NCBI RefSeq assembly: GCF_004335085.1
Contig: NZ_RQRS01000011.1
Span: 62,001-126,000 of the forward strand
From: Pedobacter nototheniae
Lineage (GTDB): Bacteria; Bacteroidota; Bacteroidia; Sphingobacteriales; Sphingobacteriaceae
Length of the DNA stretch: 64,000 nt
Direction of reading: 5' to 3'
Shown: positions 24,863-32,302 of the stretch, in pieces
How positions within the stretch are numbered: the first letter of the stretch is position 1
Layout: every line of letters begins with the position of its first letter
Notes under the pieces: model-generated
Database searches by the model: none
Told to the model about the DNA's origin: nothing
Seen by the model: only the letters and a program-made list of their open reading frames with translations
Translations under genes and position numbers: made by a program

Positions 24863-25957
24863 TTAATTATTTATCCTCTTTATTTTTAATAATACTACAA
24901 AATGATTCTTCTCATCAATATAAAAGTTGAAAGATGCCCGGTTTCCATATGCGTAATTTAAACGTTTCTTTATGTTTTCCATTCCGGAGTTTAAACCATT
25001 ACTATTTTGTATCCTACTTATCAGGTTTGATGTTTCCAAAATCAATGTGTCCGAATCTAATTCCAGGTTGATGGATGCAGGTTGTGAATGATTGCTTAAA
25101 TCGCCATGCTTAAAAATGTTTTCTACCAGTGTAATTAATACTAAAGGGATAATTTTTTGAGACCTGACTTCATCGCCATAATCAAAATGAATTTGCAAAG
25201 AATGGTTTTGTCTAAGCTGATGCAAATTAATCAAGTTCTCTACCTGATCTATTTCATCCCCTAAAGTTATAAACTCCCCATCAGAATCACTATCTACGGC
25301 ATAGCGCATCATATCTGCTAATGAAAGTATGGTTTCTGCAGCCACAGGCGATGATTCTCTGGTATTGTGGTAAATAAAATCCAAAGTATTAAATAAGAAA
25401 TGAGGGTTAATTTGTGCCTTCAAAAAAGCATTTTCTGACTTTGCAATTTGGATTAAATTATTTAATCGTTGTTTTTCCAGTTCTTCTGTTTTCTTTCGCT
25501 CTTTTATAAATGTGAGAATATAAAAATATCCAACCGAAAATCCGATAAAATAGGAACATCTATATAATGGACCCGCGAAATATTTGATCGTAAACTCAAA
25601 GGTATCTACACTCTTAAAATTATTGAAATTAACCATCACATATTCAATGAGATATATTGCGAATAGGTATGTTATTATTTCAAGTATAATTAATAAAGGG
25701 ATTCTCCATATTGCCTGTTTTGGGTGCTTTAGCGAGTTTATTAAAACAATATGAGTGTTGAAATAAAATAAAGATATGTTTAATGCATAGTGAATTGCAT
25801 AATCTTTTAGAGAGCCAACTCTACCACTTAACAAGCCAACAATAATGGCTTCGTATAACATAAAAATTGTCCAAGCAATAAAGTGATTTTTCTTTCTAAT
25901 GATCCAATTTAAAAAAGTGGATTTTAAGGGAAAAGAGTTATCCGTGTAGGATTTCAT
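24863..25957 (-). CDS. LytS-type sensor histidine kinase
   Basis: With the ATG at 25957 the protein has 364 residues. A GTG further up (26029) would add 24 residues including a second YTDN block and is less likely. Four or five transmembrane helices occupy about residues 20-150 and serve as a sensor. The His_kinase domain has AQINPHFLFNTLDFIYHNTR with the phosphorylated His in NPHFLFN, followed by an HATPase with LITLVENIFKHG (N box) and GLNSGMENIKKRLNYAYG (G box). No separate extracellular sensor domain is seen. It lies between two LytTR regulators and can serve either. Confidence 0.9.
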   Translation of the reverse strand: MKSYTDNSFPLKSTFLNWIIRKKNHFIAWTIFMLYEAIIVGLLSGRVGSLKDYAIHYALNISLFYFNTHIVLINSLKHPKQAIWRIPLLIILEIITYLFAIYLIEYVMVNFNNFKSVDTFEFTIKYFAGPLYRCSYFIGFSVGYFYILTFIKERKKTEELEKQRLNNLIQIAKSENAFLKAQINPHFLFNTLDFIYHNTRESSPVAAETILSLADMMRYAVDSDSDGEFITLGDEIDQVENLINLHQLRQNHSLQIHFDYGDEVRSQKIIPLVLITLVENIFKHGDLSNHSQPASINLELDSDTLILETSNLISRIQNSNGLNSGMENIKKRLNYAYGNRASFNFYIDEKNHFVVLLKIKRINN

Positions 25958-26161
25958 ATTATCAGTGTAAGGTTTTTTTTGAGGGTTTTTTAGGGCGCTA
26001 AGTTTCAGAAAAAAAACATGAAACAGCACTCTAAAATCACTAAAAAAACAGTTTTTGTATTTAAATCAAAATTTGTAAAAAGAGAATTTAACACCGATCC
26101 AACAGTCACTGTGGTAATAACAGCCACAAATGTTTTGTAAGATTGATATAAAAATCAGCTG

Positions 26162-26902
26162 TTAAGTACGGCTGGTTTTTATTGTTTTTTCCCTAATGTA
26201 TTGCAGTATTTCTTCACGGAAACGGATACCAATTGTAACCGTTAAATTATTGGTCATTTTTAGGGTATATCCCTCAATTTGCTCAATATATTTTTTGGCG
26301 ATAATAAAAGATCTATGTGCCTGAATAAAGTAGGGCAAATCCTTAAGAATTACCTTAATTTCTGATAAAGCAATATAGGTTACAATGGTTTCGTCAACAG
26401 TATATATTCTAATATAATTTTGCAAACTCTCAACCGCAATAATATCGCTATATCTAATTTTAATTAAATTATTCCTTTCGTTTTTATTACGAACGAAAAA
26501 ATAATCTTCATCTTGCTTTAAATTCGTTGCGGCAATACTTGGTGTTTTAGGAAAAAGCCGATTAATGGTTTCAGCAAACCTTGCAAAAGTATATGGTTTT
26601 AATAAATAAGCATTTGCATGCATTTCAAAAGCTTCGTAAGCATATTTAGAATGCGAAGTTGTAAAAATTAACTTATTGGTTTTATGGCGAATGGCTTTTG
26701 ATAGTTCAATGCCTGAAATCATAGGCATATCAATATCCATAAAAATTATATCTACCATGCCGCCACTACTAATTTCTGTTAAGGCCTGCAGTGGATCTGT
26801 ATAGGCATGCGTAAGTTGTATATTCGATAAGGTACTGATGTAATCTTTAATGCCATTTATTGCATGAATATCATCATCAATCACAATACATTTTAGTTTC
26901 AT
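26162..26902 (-). CDS. LytTR-family response regulator (first of two)
   Basis: A 246-residue protein: receiver with CIVIDDDIHAINGIKDYI, phosphoacceptor Asp in IIFMDIDMPMISG, TTSHSKYAYEAF and LLKPYTF, then a LytTR DNA-binding domain with IIAVESLQNYIRIYT and YFIQAHRSFIIAKKYIEQI. It is closely similar in the receiver to the regulator at 23951, so the pair probably arose by duplication. It is transcribed first in the block, ahead of the kinase (204-bp gap). A TATATTTG box lies 48 bp upstream. Confidence 0.92.
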   Translation of the reverse strand: MKLKCIVIDDDIHAINGIKDYISTLSNIQLTHAYTDPLQALTEISSGGMVDIIFMDIDMPMISGIELSKAIRHKTNKLIFTTSHSKYAYEAFEMHANAYLLKPYTFARFAETINRLFPKTPSIAATNLKQDEDYFFVRNKNERNNLIKIRYSDIIAVESLQNYIRIYTVDETIVTYIALSEIKVILKDLPYFIQAHRSFIIAKKYIEQIEGYTLKMTNNLTVTIGIRFREEILQYIREKTIKTSRT

Positions 26903-26950
26903 GTTTAGTTAATGGGGGGTATTTTGTACGCAAAATAACGGATGATTAGT

Positions 26951-26958
26951 CAAATATA
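26951..26958 (-). promoter_or_regulatory. Candidate -7 element of the LytTR/kinase block
   Basis: TATATTTG on the minus strand, 48 bp before the LytTR gene. No clear -33 box. Confidence 0.4.
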
Positions 26959-27190
26959 AAATAAAATACATTCGTCACGATTTTTAAATCACTCATCAAG
27001 GTTATCATACTGTTAACAATAGGCAATATTAAGAAGCACATTTTTTTTGTAAGGTTATTTTATGATGAATGTATGGTAATACTATCTTAATGTTAAAATT
27101 TAAGCACTTGTGTAACTATTTTAATAAAATATAAAAATAATGTTATATAATCTATTGAAGTACAATATATTATGTTTTACTTCGTAGTTG

Positions 27191-27219
27191 TTATAGATTG
27201 TATTTTGTATGATCTATAA
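27191..27219. promoter_or_regulatory. Inverted-repeat operator candidate before the carotenoid block
   Basis: TTATAGAT (27191-27198), 13 bp, ATCTATAA (27212-27219): exact reverse complements. It lies 28 bp before the start of the 92-residue gene and 385 bp before the CarH-like gene. MerR/CarH regulators bind dyads of comparable design, so it could be an operator. Inference only. Confidence 0.4.
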
Positions 27220-27247
27220 GAGCTACCATCCCTAAAATCATCATCCT

Positions 27248-27526
27248 ATGAAAAACAGAGTAGTAAAACCCAAACAATTAAATGGATCATTAACCCGTAC
27301 AGTAATTGAATTACAGGACAGGGGATATGATTGCGATTTTCTTTTGCTAGCTAATGGTAATTTGCTTTGCATGCAAAATAACAGGAATTATCCATTAAGT
27401 AGTGTTTCCATTCAAAATATGGATCAAGGGTTTGATTGGTTTAGCCAATCATATAAACATATTCATATAATTGAAACTGGAAATGGCGAAAGAGGTGTGC
27501 TGCTTAGTGAACACTCTTTTGCTTGA
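27248..27526 (+). CDS. Small protein of unknown function ahead of the CarH-like regulator
   Basis: A 92-residue soluble protein with a pattern of a beta-alpha fold: TRTVIELQDRGYDCDFLLLA, a middle NYPLSSVSIQ and a C-terminal HIHIIETGNGERGVLLSE. The DRGYDCDF and GERGVLLSEHSF segments vaguely recall a family of short Bacteroidota proteins sometimes named phosphoribosylpyrophosphate synthetase-like, but I cannot confirm that. It is 78 bp upstream of the regulator gene and in the same direction, so it may share its promoter. Function unknown. Confidence 0.6.
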   Translation: MKNRVVKPKQLNGSLTRTVIELQDRGYDCDFLLLANGNLLCMQNNRNYPLSSVSIQNMDQGFDWFSQSYKHIHIIETGNGERGVLLSEHSFA

Positions 27527-27604
27527 TAGATTTAGCATTTGAAAAGATAAAACTTTAAACCGATTTTTTTGTTTAGATATTATTCAATATTTTTAAACAA
27601 AATA

Positions 27605-28501
27605 ATGACTTATACCATTTCTGATTTAGAACGGCTTTCTGGAATCCAATCTCATACTATAAGGATTTGGGAGCAACGGTACAATGCTTTGAAGCCAATG
27701 CGCTCTCAGGGTAATACGCGTATGTACGATGACGAGCAGTTAAAGAAATTATTAAACATCGCAAGCTTAAATCAATCTGGACTTAAAATTTCTAAAATTT
27801 GTAGCCTTTCAGATGCGGATTTAAATGATTTACTAAATAAGCAGTATAAGGTTTACAATAAGGATGATAATCAGGCCGAATATTTTATTTCGCAACTGAT
27901 TAAATATGGTATTGCCTTTGATGAGCCTGGTTTTGAGTACCTTATGAATAAATTTATTGATCTGTATGGCTTAATAGATTGTTATCGCAGGGTGATGTAT
28001 CCACTTTTGGTAAGATTAGGGCTCATGTGGAGAAAGGACGATATTTGTCCTGCTCACGAACATTTTTTATCTAATATTATCCGCCAAAAAATATTTTCAG
28101 CAATTAATAGTATTCATTTAGGTTATGAAGATAACCAAACCTGGTTGTTGTTTCTTCCTGAGGATGAAGATCATGATATTGGTCTGCTTTTTGCAAATTA
28201 TTTTTTAAGATCTATGAATCAAAAAGTAATTTACTTAGGGAGCAAAGTACCATTAAATTCTATAAAAAGAGTTTTGTCAGGTGTTCAAATAGATCATGTT
28301 TTACTTTTTATCGTCAACTTAAAATTAGTTAAGAACGCACAACATTATATAGATCAGTTAACAGAAATATGCAGTTCCACTCAAATTCACCTAGCAGGTA
28401 ATGAGCAGGTTATTAGCCGGCTCAATAATTTAAGTAATATTAATTGGCTTAAAAACCTTAATGAATTTGAAAAATTTATTCAACTCCGTAAAGCCCTATG
28501 A
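27605..28501 (+). CDS. CarH-like MerR regulator with cobalamin-binding domain
   Basis: A 298-residue regulator that probably senses light through adenosylcobalamin and represses carotenoid genes in the dark. Residues 1-70 form a MerR winged helix (TISDLERLSGIQSHTIRIWE, then QGNTRMYDDEQL). Residues about 85-165 form the four-helix bundle with the CarH signature W-x9-EH (Trp142, Glu152, His153). The B12 Rossmann part starts near 178; His190 in EDHDIG (ExHxxG) matches the lower cobalt ligand. I chose the ATG at 27605 because it begins MTYTISDLERLSG. The stop overlaps the next start by 4 bp (ATGA), so regulator and crtB are translationally coupled. Confidence 0.88.
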   Translation: MTYTISDLERLSGIQSHTIRIWEQRYNALKPMRSQGNTRMYDDEQLKKLLNIASLNQSGLKISKICSLSDADLNDLLNKQYKVYNKDDNQAEYFISQLIKYGIAFDEPGFEYLMNKFIDLYGLIDCYRRVMYPLLVRLGLMWRKDDICPAHEHFLSNIIRQKIFSAINSIHLGYEDNQTWLLFLPEDEDHDIGLLFANYFLRSMNQKVIYLGSKVPLNSIKRVLSGVQIDHVLLFIVNLKLVKNAQHYIDQLTEICSSTQIHLAGNEQVISRLNNLSNINWLKNLNEFEKFIQLRKAL

Positions 28502-29334
28502 AAGAGATTTTTGATCAGTTATCCGCAGATTGCAGTAAGCTAATAACCAAACGATATAGCACGAGTTTTTCATTAGGAATTTACTTTCTTGGCAAGGAAA
28601 TGCGATCTCCAATTTATTCTATTTATAGCTTTGTACGCCTCGCAGATGAAATAGTAGATAGCTTTCATCGTTTTGATAAGAAATACTTACTTGATAAATT
28701 TAAGCAAGATACTTTTGAAGCCATAAAGTTTGGTATCAGTTTAAATCCTGTTTTGAATTCCTTCCAAAGTGTTGTAAATAAATATCAGATAGATCACCAA
28801 TTAATTACCTTGTTTTTAAATAGCATGGAAATGGATTTAGCTGAGCAAAAATACACGGCAGAACTCTATAATACTTATATTTTAGGCTCTGCTGAGGTTG
28901 TGGGCTTAATGTGCTTAAAGGTTTTTACTGAAGGCGATGAACCCAAATATGAAAAACTAAAACCCTTTGCGATGACATTAGGTTCTGTTTTTCAAAAGGT
29001 AAATTTTCTTCGCGATGTTAAAGCCGATTATCAATCGCTTAATCGTAACTATTTTCCAAATGTGAACCTTTCTACCTTTTGCGATAATCAAAAACAGGCG
29101 ATAGAAAAGGAAATAGAAGAGGAGTTTAATATAGCACTTTCTGGAATTAAAATGCTACCAGCCAGTTCCAGAAACGGGGTTTATTTGGCCTATGTTTACT
29201 ATAAAAAGTTATTTAATAAGATTAAACTTTTGAGCGCTGAAAAAATCATGACGGAAAGAATTAGAATTCCAAATCATCATAAAATTGGTTTAATGTTTGA
29301 TTCTGTAATCCGTCATAAACTAAATGTAATATAA
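28498..29334 (+). CDS. crtB: Phytoene/squalene synthase family protein
   Basis: Head-to-head prenyl transferase of 278 residues, normally making phytoene from two GGPP. Both aspartate-rich motifs are present: RLADEIVDSF (DxxxD, first) and NFLRDVKADYQSLNRNYFP (DxxxD, second). The family start is slightly short but complete (KRYSTSFSLGIYFLG). It overlaps the CarH-like regulator gene by 4 bp and precedes idi by 13 bp. No desaturase, cyclase or hydroxylase gene is found in this window, so the product would have to be processed by enzymes elsewhere. Squalene or dehydrosqualene synthesis is an alternative. Confidence 0.9.
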   Translation: MKEIFDQLSADCSKLITKRYSTSFSLGIYFLGKEMRSPIYSIYSFVRLADEIVDSFHRFDKKYLLDKFKQDTFEAIKFGISLNPVLNSFQSVVNKYQIDHQLITLFLNSMEMDLAEQKYTAELYNTYILGSAEVVGLMCLKVFTEGDEPKYEKLKPFAMTLGSVFQKVNFLRDVKADYQSLNRNYFPNVNLSTFCDNQKQAIEKEIEEEFNIALSGIKMLPASSRNGVYLAYVYYKKLFNKIKLLSAEKIMTERIRIPNHHKIGLMFDSVIRHKLNVI

Positions 29335-29347
29335 AATCAATTAATAA

Positions 29348-29866
29348 ATGGAACAGGTAATTCTGGTCAACAAGTTTGATGAGCCGCAGGGTGGTATGGA
29401 GAAAATGGAAGCACATCAAAAGGGTTTGTTGCACAGGGCATTTTCCATTTTTATTTTTAATAGTAAAAATGAATTATTGCTTCAGCAAAGAGCGAAGGAT
29501 AAATATCATTCTGCTGGCTTGTGGACTAATACCTGCTGTAGTCATCCTCGTTTAGGAGAAAGTAATATTGAAGCAGCCAAACGCCGATTAAGGGAAGAAA
29601 TGGGTATGGAATGTGTACTTACAGAGGCCTTTAATTTTATTTATAAAGCTCCGCTGGAAAATGGTTTAATAGAAAATGAATTCGATTATGTGTTTTTTGG
29701 AATATCGGATGATTTGCCGATTGTTAACCCTAATGAAGTTCAATGTTATCGTTATGTGAACTTAAAGGTTTTGCAAAACGATATAAATAAACGCCCTCAA
29801 TTATATACTTCTTGGTTAAAAATATGCTTAAATGAGGTTGTTGAGCACTATTTAGATATACTTTAA
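29348..29866 (+). CDS. idi: Isopentenyl-diphosphate delta-isomerase (type I)
   Basis: Interconverts IPP and DMAPP, the C5 units for all isoprenoids. The 172-residue NUDIX-fold protein shows the type I catalytic motifs: TNTCCSHPRLGES with the active-site Cys, RRLREEMGMEC with the NUDIX-like glutamates and IENEFDYVFFGI with the Glu of the second site. It is coupled to crtB and the CarH-like gene, consistent with light-controlled precursor supply. It ends at 29866, next to an opposed hairpin that I assign to a minus-strand RNA. Confidence 0.95.
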   Translation: MEQVILVNKFDEPQGGMEKMEAHQKGLLHRAFSIFIFNSKNELLLQQRAKDKYHSAGLWTNTCCSHPRLGESNIEAAKRRLREEMGMECVLTEAFNFIYKAPLENGLIENEFDYVFFGISDDLPIVNPNEVQCYRYVNLKVLQNDINKRPQLYTSWLKICLNEVVEHYLDIL

Positions 29867-29867
29867 A

Positions 29868-29920
29868 CAAAAAACGGGCATATAACCTAAGTCATATACC
29901 CGTATCTAAATTAACGCTCT
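29868..29920 (-). ncRNA. Candidate very small RNA behind idi
   Basis: Assigned from a promoter and terminator, not from similarity. The promoter at 29927-29957 would start transcription near 29920. From there the minus strand runs 15-20 nt, then folds ACGGGTATAT (29903-29894) with ATATGCCCGT (29883-29874) in ten pairs including one G-U, with a ten-base loop, followed by a T-run at 29873-29869 and TTT. The transcript would be about 53 nt. No open frame fits. The hairpin has poly-T only on the minus strand, so it does not serve idi. An antisense or protein-binding RNA is possible. Confidence 0.45.
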
Positions 29921-29926
29921 CGGGTA

Positions 29927-29957
29927 CAAATATAGGCCTAGTTTTTAATTCTGCAAA
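29927..29957 (-). promoter_or_regulatory. Consensus promoter on the minus strand, no gene downstream
   Basis: On the minus strand TTTG (29957-29954), exactly 19 bp, TATATTTG (29934-29927): a full match to TTTG-N19-TAnnTTTG. The next minus-strand gene is DnaQ/LytTR material far away, but an intrinsic terminator follows after about 50 bp. Confidence 0.7.
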
Positions 29958-30188
29958 TTCTTTAACACTTCTTTTACTTTAAAATTATAATTATATTTTA
30001 ACTGTATTTTTAGGTGGTTTTTAAGTTTTTAATTATTAGTGAGTTAAAGTTTTATCTGGTTGTAAATATTTTTCACAAAAAATGAAAGATATTTTTTTCT
30101 ATCTAATCATTTTAACTTATCCGAGTAATTTTAAACAAACATTTACATATTATCAATGTTTATTATCAAACCTTAATCATTTACAGAA

Positions 30189-30377
30189 ATGGAAAAAGAA
30201 GAAATTATATCTCTACTTGAGGTAATAAATCAGCAAGTAAGTTCATCTATATTAGGAGGGATGGAAGAAACGTATGAAGAGCTGGAGCGAATGGGATTTA
30301 TCAAAATAAACAGAGAAGCAGTTCAATGGTCAGCAGCTATGACTCCTGCAGGAATTGAATATTTGGGACACGATTAA
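30189..30377 (+). CDS. Small protein of unknown function
   Basis: A 62-residue protein, MEKEEIISLLEVINQQVSSS onward, with a helix, a Gly-Gly turn (LGGMEETYEELERMGF) and a C-terminal AAMTPAGIEYLGHD. The last part resembles the end of small wHTH-like or YjcQ-like proteins, but this is weak. A terminator follows 10 bp after the stop, which supports a real, independently ending transcript. Function unknown. Confidence 0.55.
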   Translation: MEKEEIISLLEVINQQVSSSILGGMEETYEELERMGFIKINREAVQWSAAMTPAGIEYLGHD

Positions 30378-30385
30378 AATCTCTT

Positions 30386-30419
30386 TTAGGTGTAAGAACG
30401 CCTTACACCTTTTTACTTT
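30386..30419 (+). terminator. Intrinsic terminator
   Basis: AGGTGTAAG and CTTACACCT form a 9-bp stem with a 5-base loop, followed by TTTTTACTTTA. Serves the 62-residue gene. Confidence 0.85.
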
Positions 30420-30452
30420 ATTGAATTTGATTTTCAGATAGAATATTTATGA

Positions 30453-30460
30453 TACATTTG
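30453..30460 (+). promoter_or_regulatory. Candidate -7 element of the 176-residue membrane protein gene
   Basis: TACATTTG matches TAnnTTTG; TTTT stands 18 bp upstream. Start codon 22 bp downstream. Confidence 0.45.
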
Positions 30461-30482
30461 ATTAAATATCAATTCGTGAATC

Positions 30483-31013
30483 ATGACGCTCAAAACTCTT
30501 TTTACCATCATTTTAAAAATGGTCGGAATCTTTTTTATTAAGGATATTGTAACCATTTTAATGCAATCTTTTGCTAGTCTCTGGTTTTTTGTAAGCGCAT
30601 CCAGCTATTCTGATAATTTTTCGAATAGCTTTGTTTTAATTTTGAATTTTATTTTATTGATTCAATACGGGTTACTCAGCTATTTATTAATTTTTAAAGC
30701 AGAAACAATTATTCGTATTTTAAAGTTAGATGAAGGTTTTGATGATAAAACAGTTTCATTCAGCATTCATCGTTCAACAATTCTAAGTATTTCCATTATT
30801 GTAATCGGTGGATACATCGTTGCCACTGAACTTCCAAACATTGTAATACAATTAATTAACTTTTTTAATATTAGAAAAACCCTGGTTTCGGGAGATATTA
30901 ATCCAAACAAACAATATGTTATTTTGGCTATAGCGAAAGTTTTAATCGGTATTATGCTGATTATATATCAACGCAGAATTGTAAATTTAATTGAGTTTAA
31001 GCGTAAAAAATAA
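30483..31013 (+). CDS. Integral membrane protein of unknown function
   Basis: A 176-residue protein with four hydrophobic segments: near the N-terminus (LKMVGIFFIKDIVTIL), at about 50-75 (LILNFILLIQYGLLSYLL), at about 97-118 (STILSISIIVIGGYIVA) and near 145-165 (YVILAIAKVLIGIMLIIY). Small loops separate them; the C-terminus is basic. I recognise no family. It is a single gene between two gaps with its own promoter candidate. Confidence 0.75.
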   Translation: MTLKTLFTIILKMVGIFFIKDIVTILMQSFASLWFFVSASSYSDNFSNSFVLILNFILLIQYGLLSYLLIFKAETIIRILKLDEGFDDKTVSFSIHRSTILSISIIVIGGYIVATELPNIVIQLINFFNIRKTLVSGDINPNKQYVILAIAKVLIGIMLIIYQRRIVNLIEFKRKK

Positions 31014-31042
31014 CGTCAATGCTGTAATTGGTAGATTTCTCC

Positions 31043-31050
31043 TAAATTTG
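31043..31050 (+). promoter_or_regulatory. Candidate -7 element of the HipA-like/DUF3037 pair
   Basis: TAAATTTG matches TAnnTTTG, 53 bp before the HipA-like start. No clear -33 box. Confidence 0.4.
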
Positions 31051-31103
31051 CAATCAGTTTAAAAGGCGAATATTTAATTGTAAATCGCTTTGTGATTTTA
31101 TTT

Positions 31104-31901
31104 ATGAACGATTTTCAAATTCAGCTTAGAAATGTAAATGTAACCCGTTATGTTACGCCTCTGCGTGAGGGTGGTTCTATGCCTGCCATTGCCGAAGCCG
31201 ACGATGGCTTTTTATACGTTTTAAAGTTTAGAGGGGCCGGACAAGGACCACGAGCGCTTATTGCAGAACTTATTGGCGGTGAAATTGCCCGTATTTTAGG
31301 CTTTAAAGTGCCCGAACTTGTGTTTGCAACTTTGGATGAAGCTTTCGGTAGAACTGAGCCTGATGAAGAAATACAAGATTTGCTTAAAGCAAGCGTTGGC
31401 CTTAATTTGGCTTTACATTATTTATCAGGCGCCATTACTTTTGATCCCACCGTTACTAAGGTTGATGCTAAACTTGCCTCGCAAATTGTGTGGCTTGATT
31501 GTTTTTTAACCAATATGGATCGTACATGTCGTAATACCAATATGCTTGTTTGGCATAAAGAACTTTGGTTAATAGACCACGGTGCATCGCTATATTTTCA
31601 CCATTCGTGGCAAAATTGGGAAGAGCAGGCAAAGCGACCTTTTGTGTTGGTAAAAGATCATGTATTATTACCTTGGGCATCAGACCTTGAACAGGTTGAT
31701 TCGGAATTTAGAGCCTTATTGAAAGTAGATCATATTAAGGAAGTGGTAAATTTAATTCCTGATAGTTGGTTAGAAGGTGAAGTGAATTTTGAAACAAAAG
31801 ATTCACATAGAGATGCTTACGCGAAATTTTTAGAGATTCGCCTGGACAATTCATCAATATTTTTAAAAGAAGCGCAGCATGCAAGAGAAATTCTTATTTG
31901 A
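31104..31901 (+). CDS. HipA-like kinase (HipA_2 type)
   Basis: With the ATG at 31104 the protein has 265 residues and begins MNDFQIQLRNVNVTRYV; a frame open four codons earlier is less likely. It resembles the small HipA-related kinases: a glycine-rich region with FLYVLKFRGAGQGPRALIAE (Lys of the ATP site in VLKF), IVWLDCFLTNMDRTCRNTNM where D-x-x-x-x-N matches the HipA catalytic loop, and LWLIDHGASLYF matching the D-hG metal-binding motif. It lacks the N-terminal subdomain of classical HipA and has no HipB partner. It overlaps the DUF3037 gene by 23 bp. Function unknown; kinase activity is inferred. Confidence 0.85.
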   Translation: MNDFQIQLRNVNVTRYVTPLREGGSMPAIAEADDGFLYVLKFRGAGQGPRALIAELIGGEIARILGFKVPELVFATLDEAFGRTEPDEEIQDLLKASVGLNLALHYLSGAITFDPTVTKVDAKLASQIVWLDCFLTNMDRTCRNTNMLVWHKELWLIDHGASLYFHHSWQNWEEQAKRPFVLVKDHVLLPWASDLEQVDSEFRALLKVDHIKEVVNLIPDSWLEGEVNFETKDSHRDAYAKFLEIRLDNSSIFLKEAQHAREILI

Positions 31902-32262
31902 GTATGCTGTAATCCGTGTGATGCCGAGGGTAGAACGCGAAGAGTTTCTTAACGTTGGAATTATTTTATTCTGTGCTAAGCAAAAGTTTCTAAACAGTGT
32001 TTTTTATCTCGACGAAAATCGCATTGCTGCATTTTCTCCTCAAACGGATATTACTGAGCTTAAAGAAAATCTAGAAGCCTTTAAACGGATAAGTGAAGGA
32101 ATAAAAGGATCAGGACCAATTGGTCAATATGATTTGCCTTCGCGATTTAGGTGGTTAACTGCAACACGAAGCACCGTTGTACAATGTTCAAAAGTGCATC
32201 CTGGTTTTTGTACCAACGCAGGCGAAACGCTACAAAAACTTCATGAACAGTTGGTTTTGTAA
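31879..32262 (+). CDS. DUF3037 domain protein
   Basis: A 127-residue soluble protein. FEYAVIRVMPRVEREEFLNVGIILFCAKQKFL is split over its N-terminal part and is the pattern I associate with DUF3037; the VGIILF and LPSRFRWLTATRSTVVQCS segments are the other conserved points. It starts inside the HipA-like gene (23-bp overlap), so both are made from one message and probably act together. The overlap, order and pairing are common in genomes that carry both families, but no function is established. Confidence 0.88.
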   Translation: MQEKFLFEYAVIRVMPRVEREEFLNVGIILFCAKQKFLNSVFYLDENRIAAFSPQTDITELKENLEAFKRISEGIKGSGPIGQYDLPSRFRWLTATRSTVVQCSKVHPGFCTNAGETLQKLHEQLVL

Positions 32263-32302
32263 TTTCTTTTCAAATTTTAATTAATCGTTAAATCTCTTTT
32301 CC

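Larger units (their letters stand above)
26903..27247. other. Divergent intergenic region before LytTR and the carotenoid block
   Basis: 345 bp, very AT-rich. It contains a TATATTTG box on the minus strand (26951-26958) for the LytTR gene and an 8-bp inverted repeat with 13-bp spacer on the plus side (27191-27219). I see no gene in it. Confidence 0.5.
29867..30188. other. Intergenic gap holding a minus-strand promoter and terminator
   Basis: 322 bp between idi and a small plus-strand gene. Its first 90 bp contain a consensus promoter and intrinsic terminator on the minus strand (listed separately). The rest is very AT-rich with no supported gene. Confidence 0.55.

Noticed and set aside
29865..29905. 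Terminator of idi on the plus strand
   Set aside because: The hairpin is followed by no T-run on the plus strand but has one on the minus strand, so I assign it to a minus-strand transcript.
31104..32262. Classical HipBA toxin-antitoxin system
   Set aside because: No HipB-type helix-turn-helix antitoxin is present, and the kinase lacks the N-terminal subdomain of HipA.
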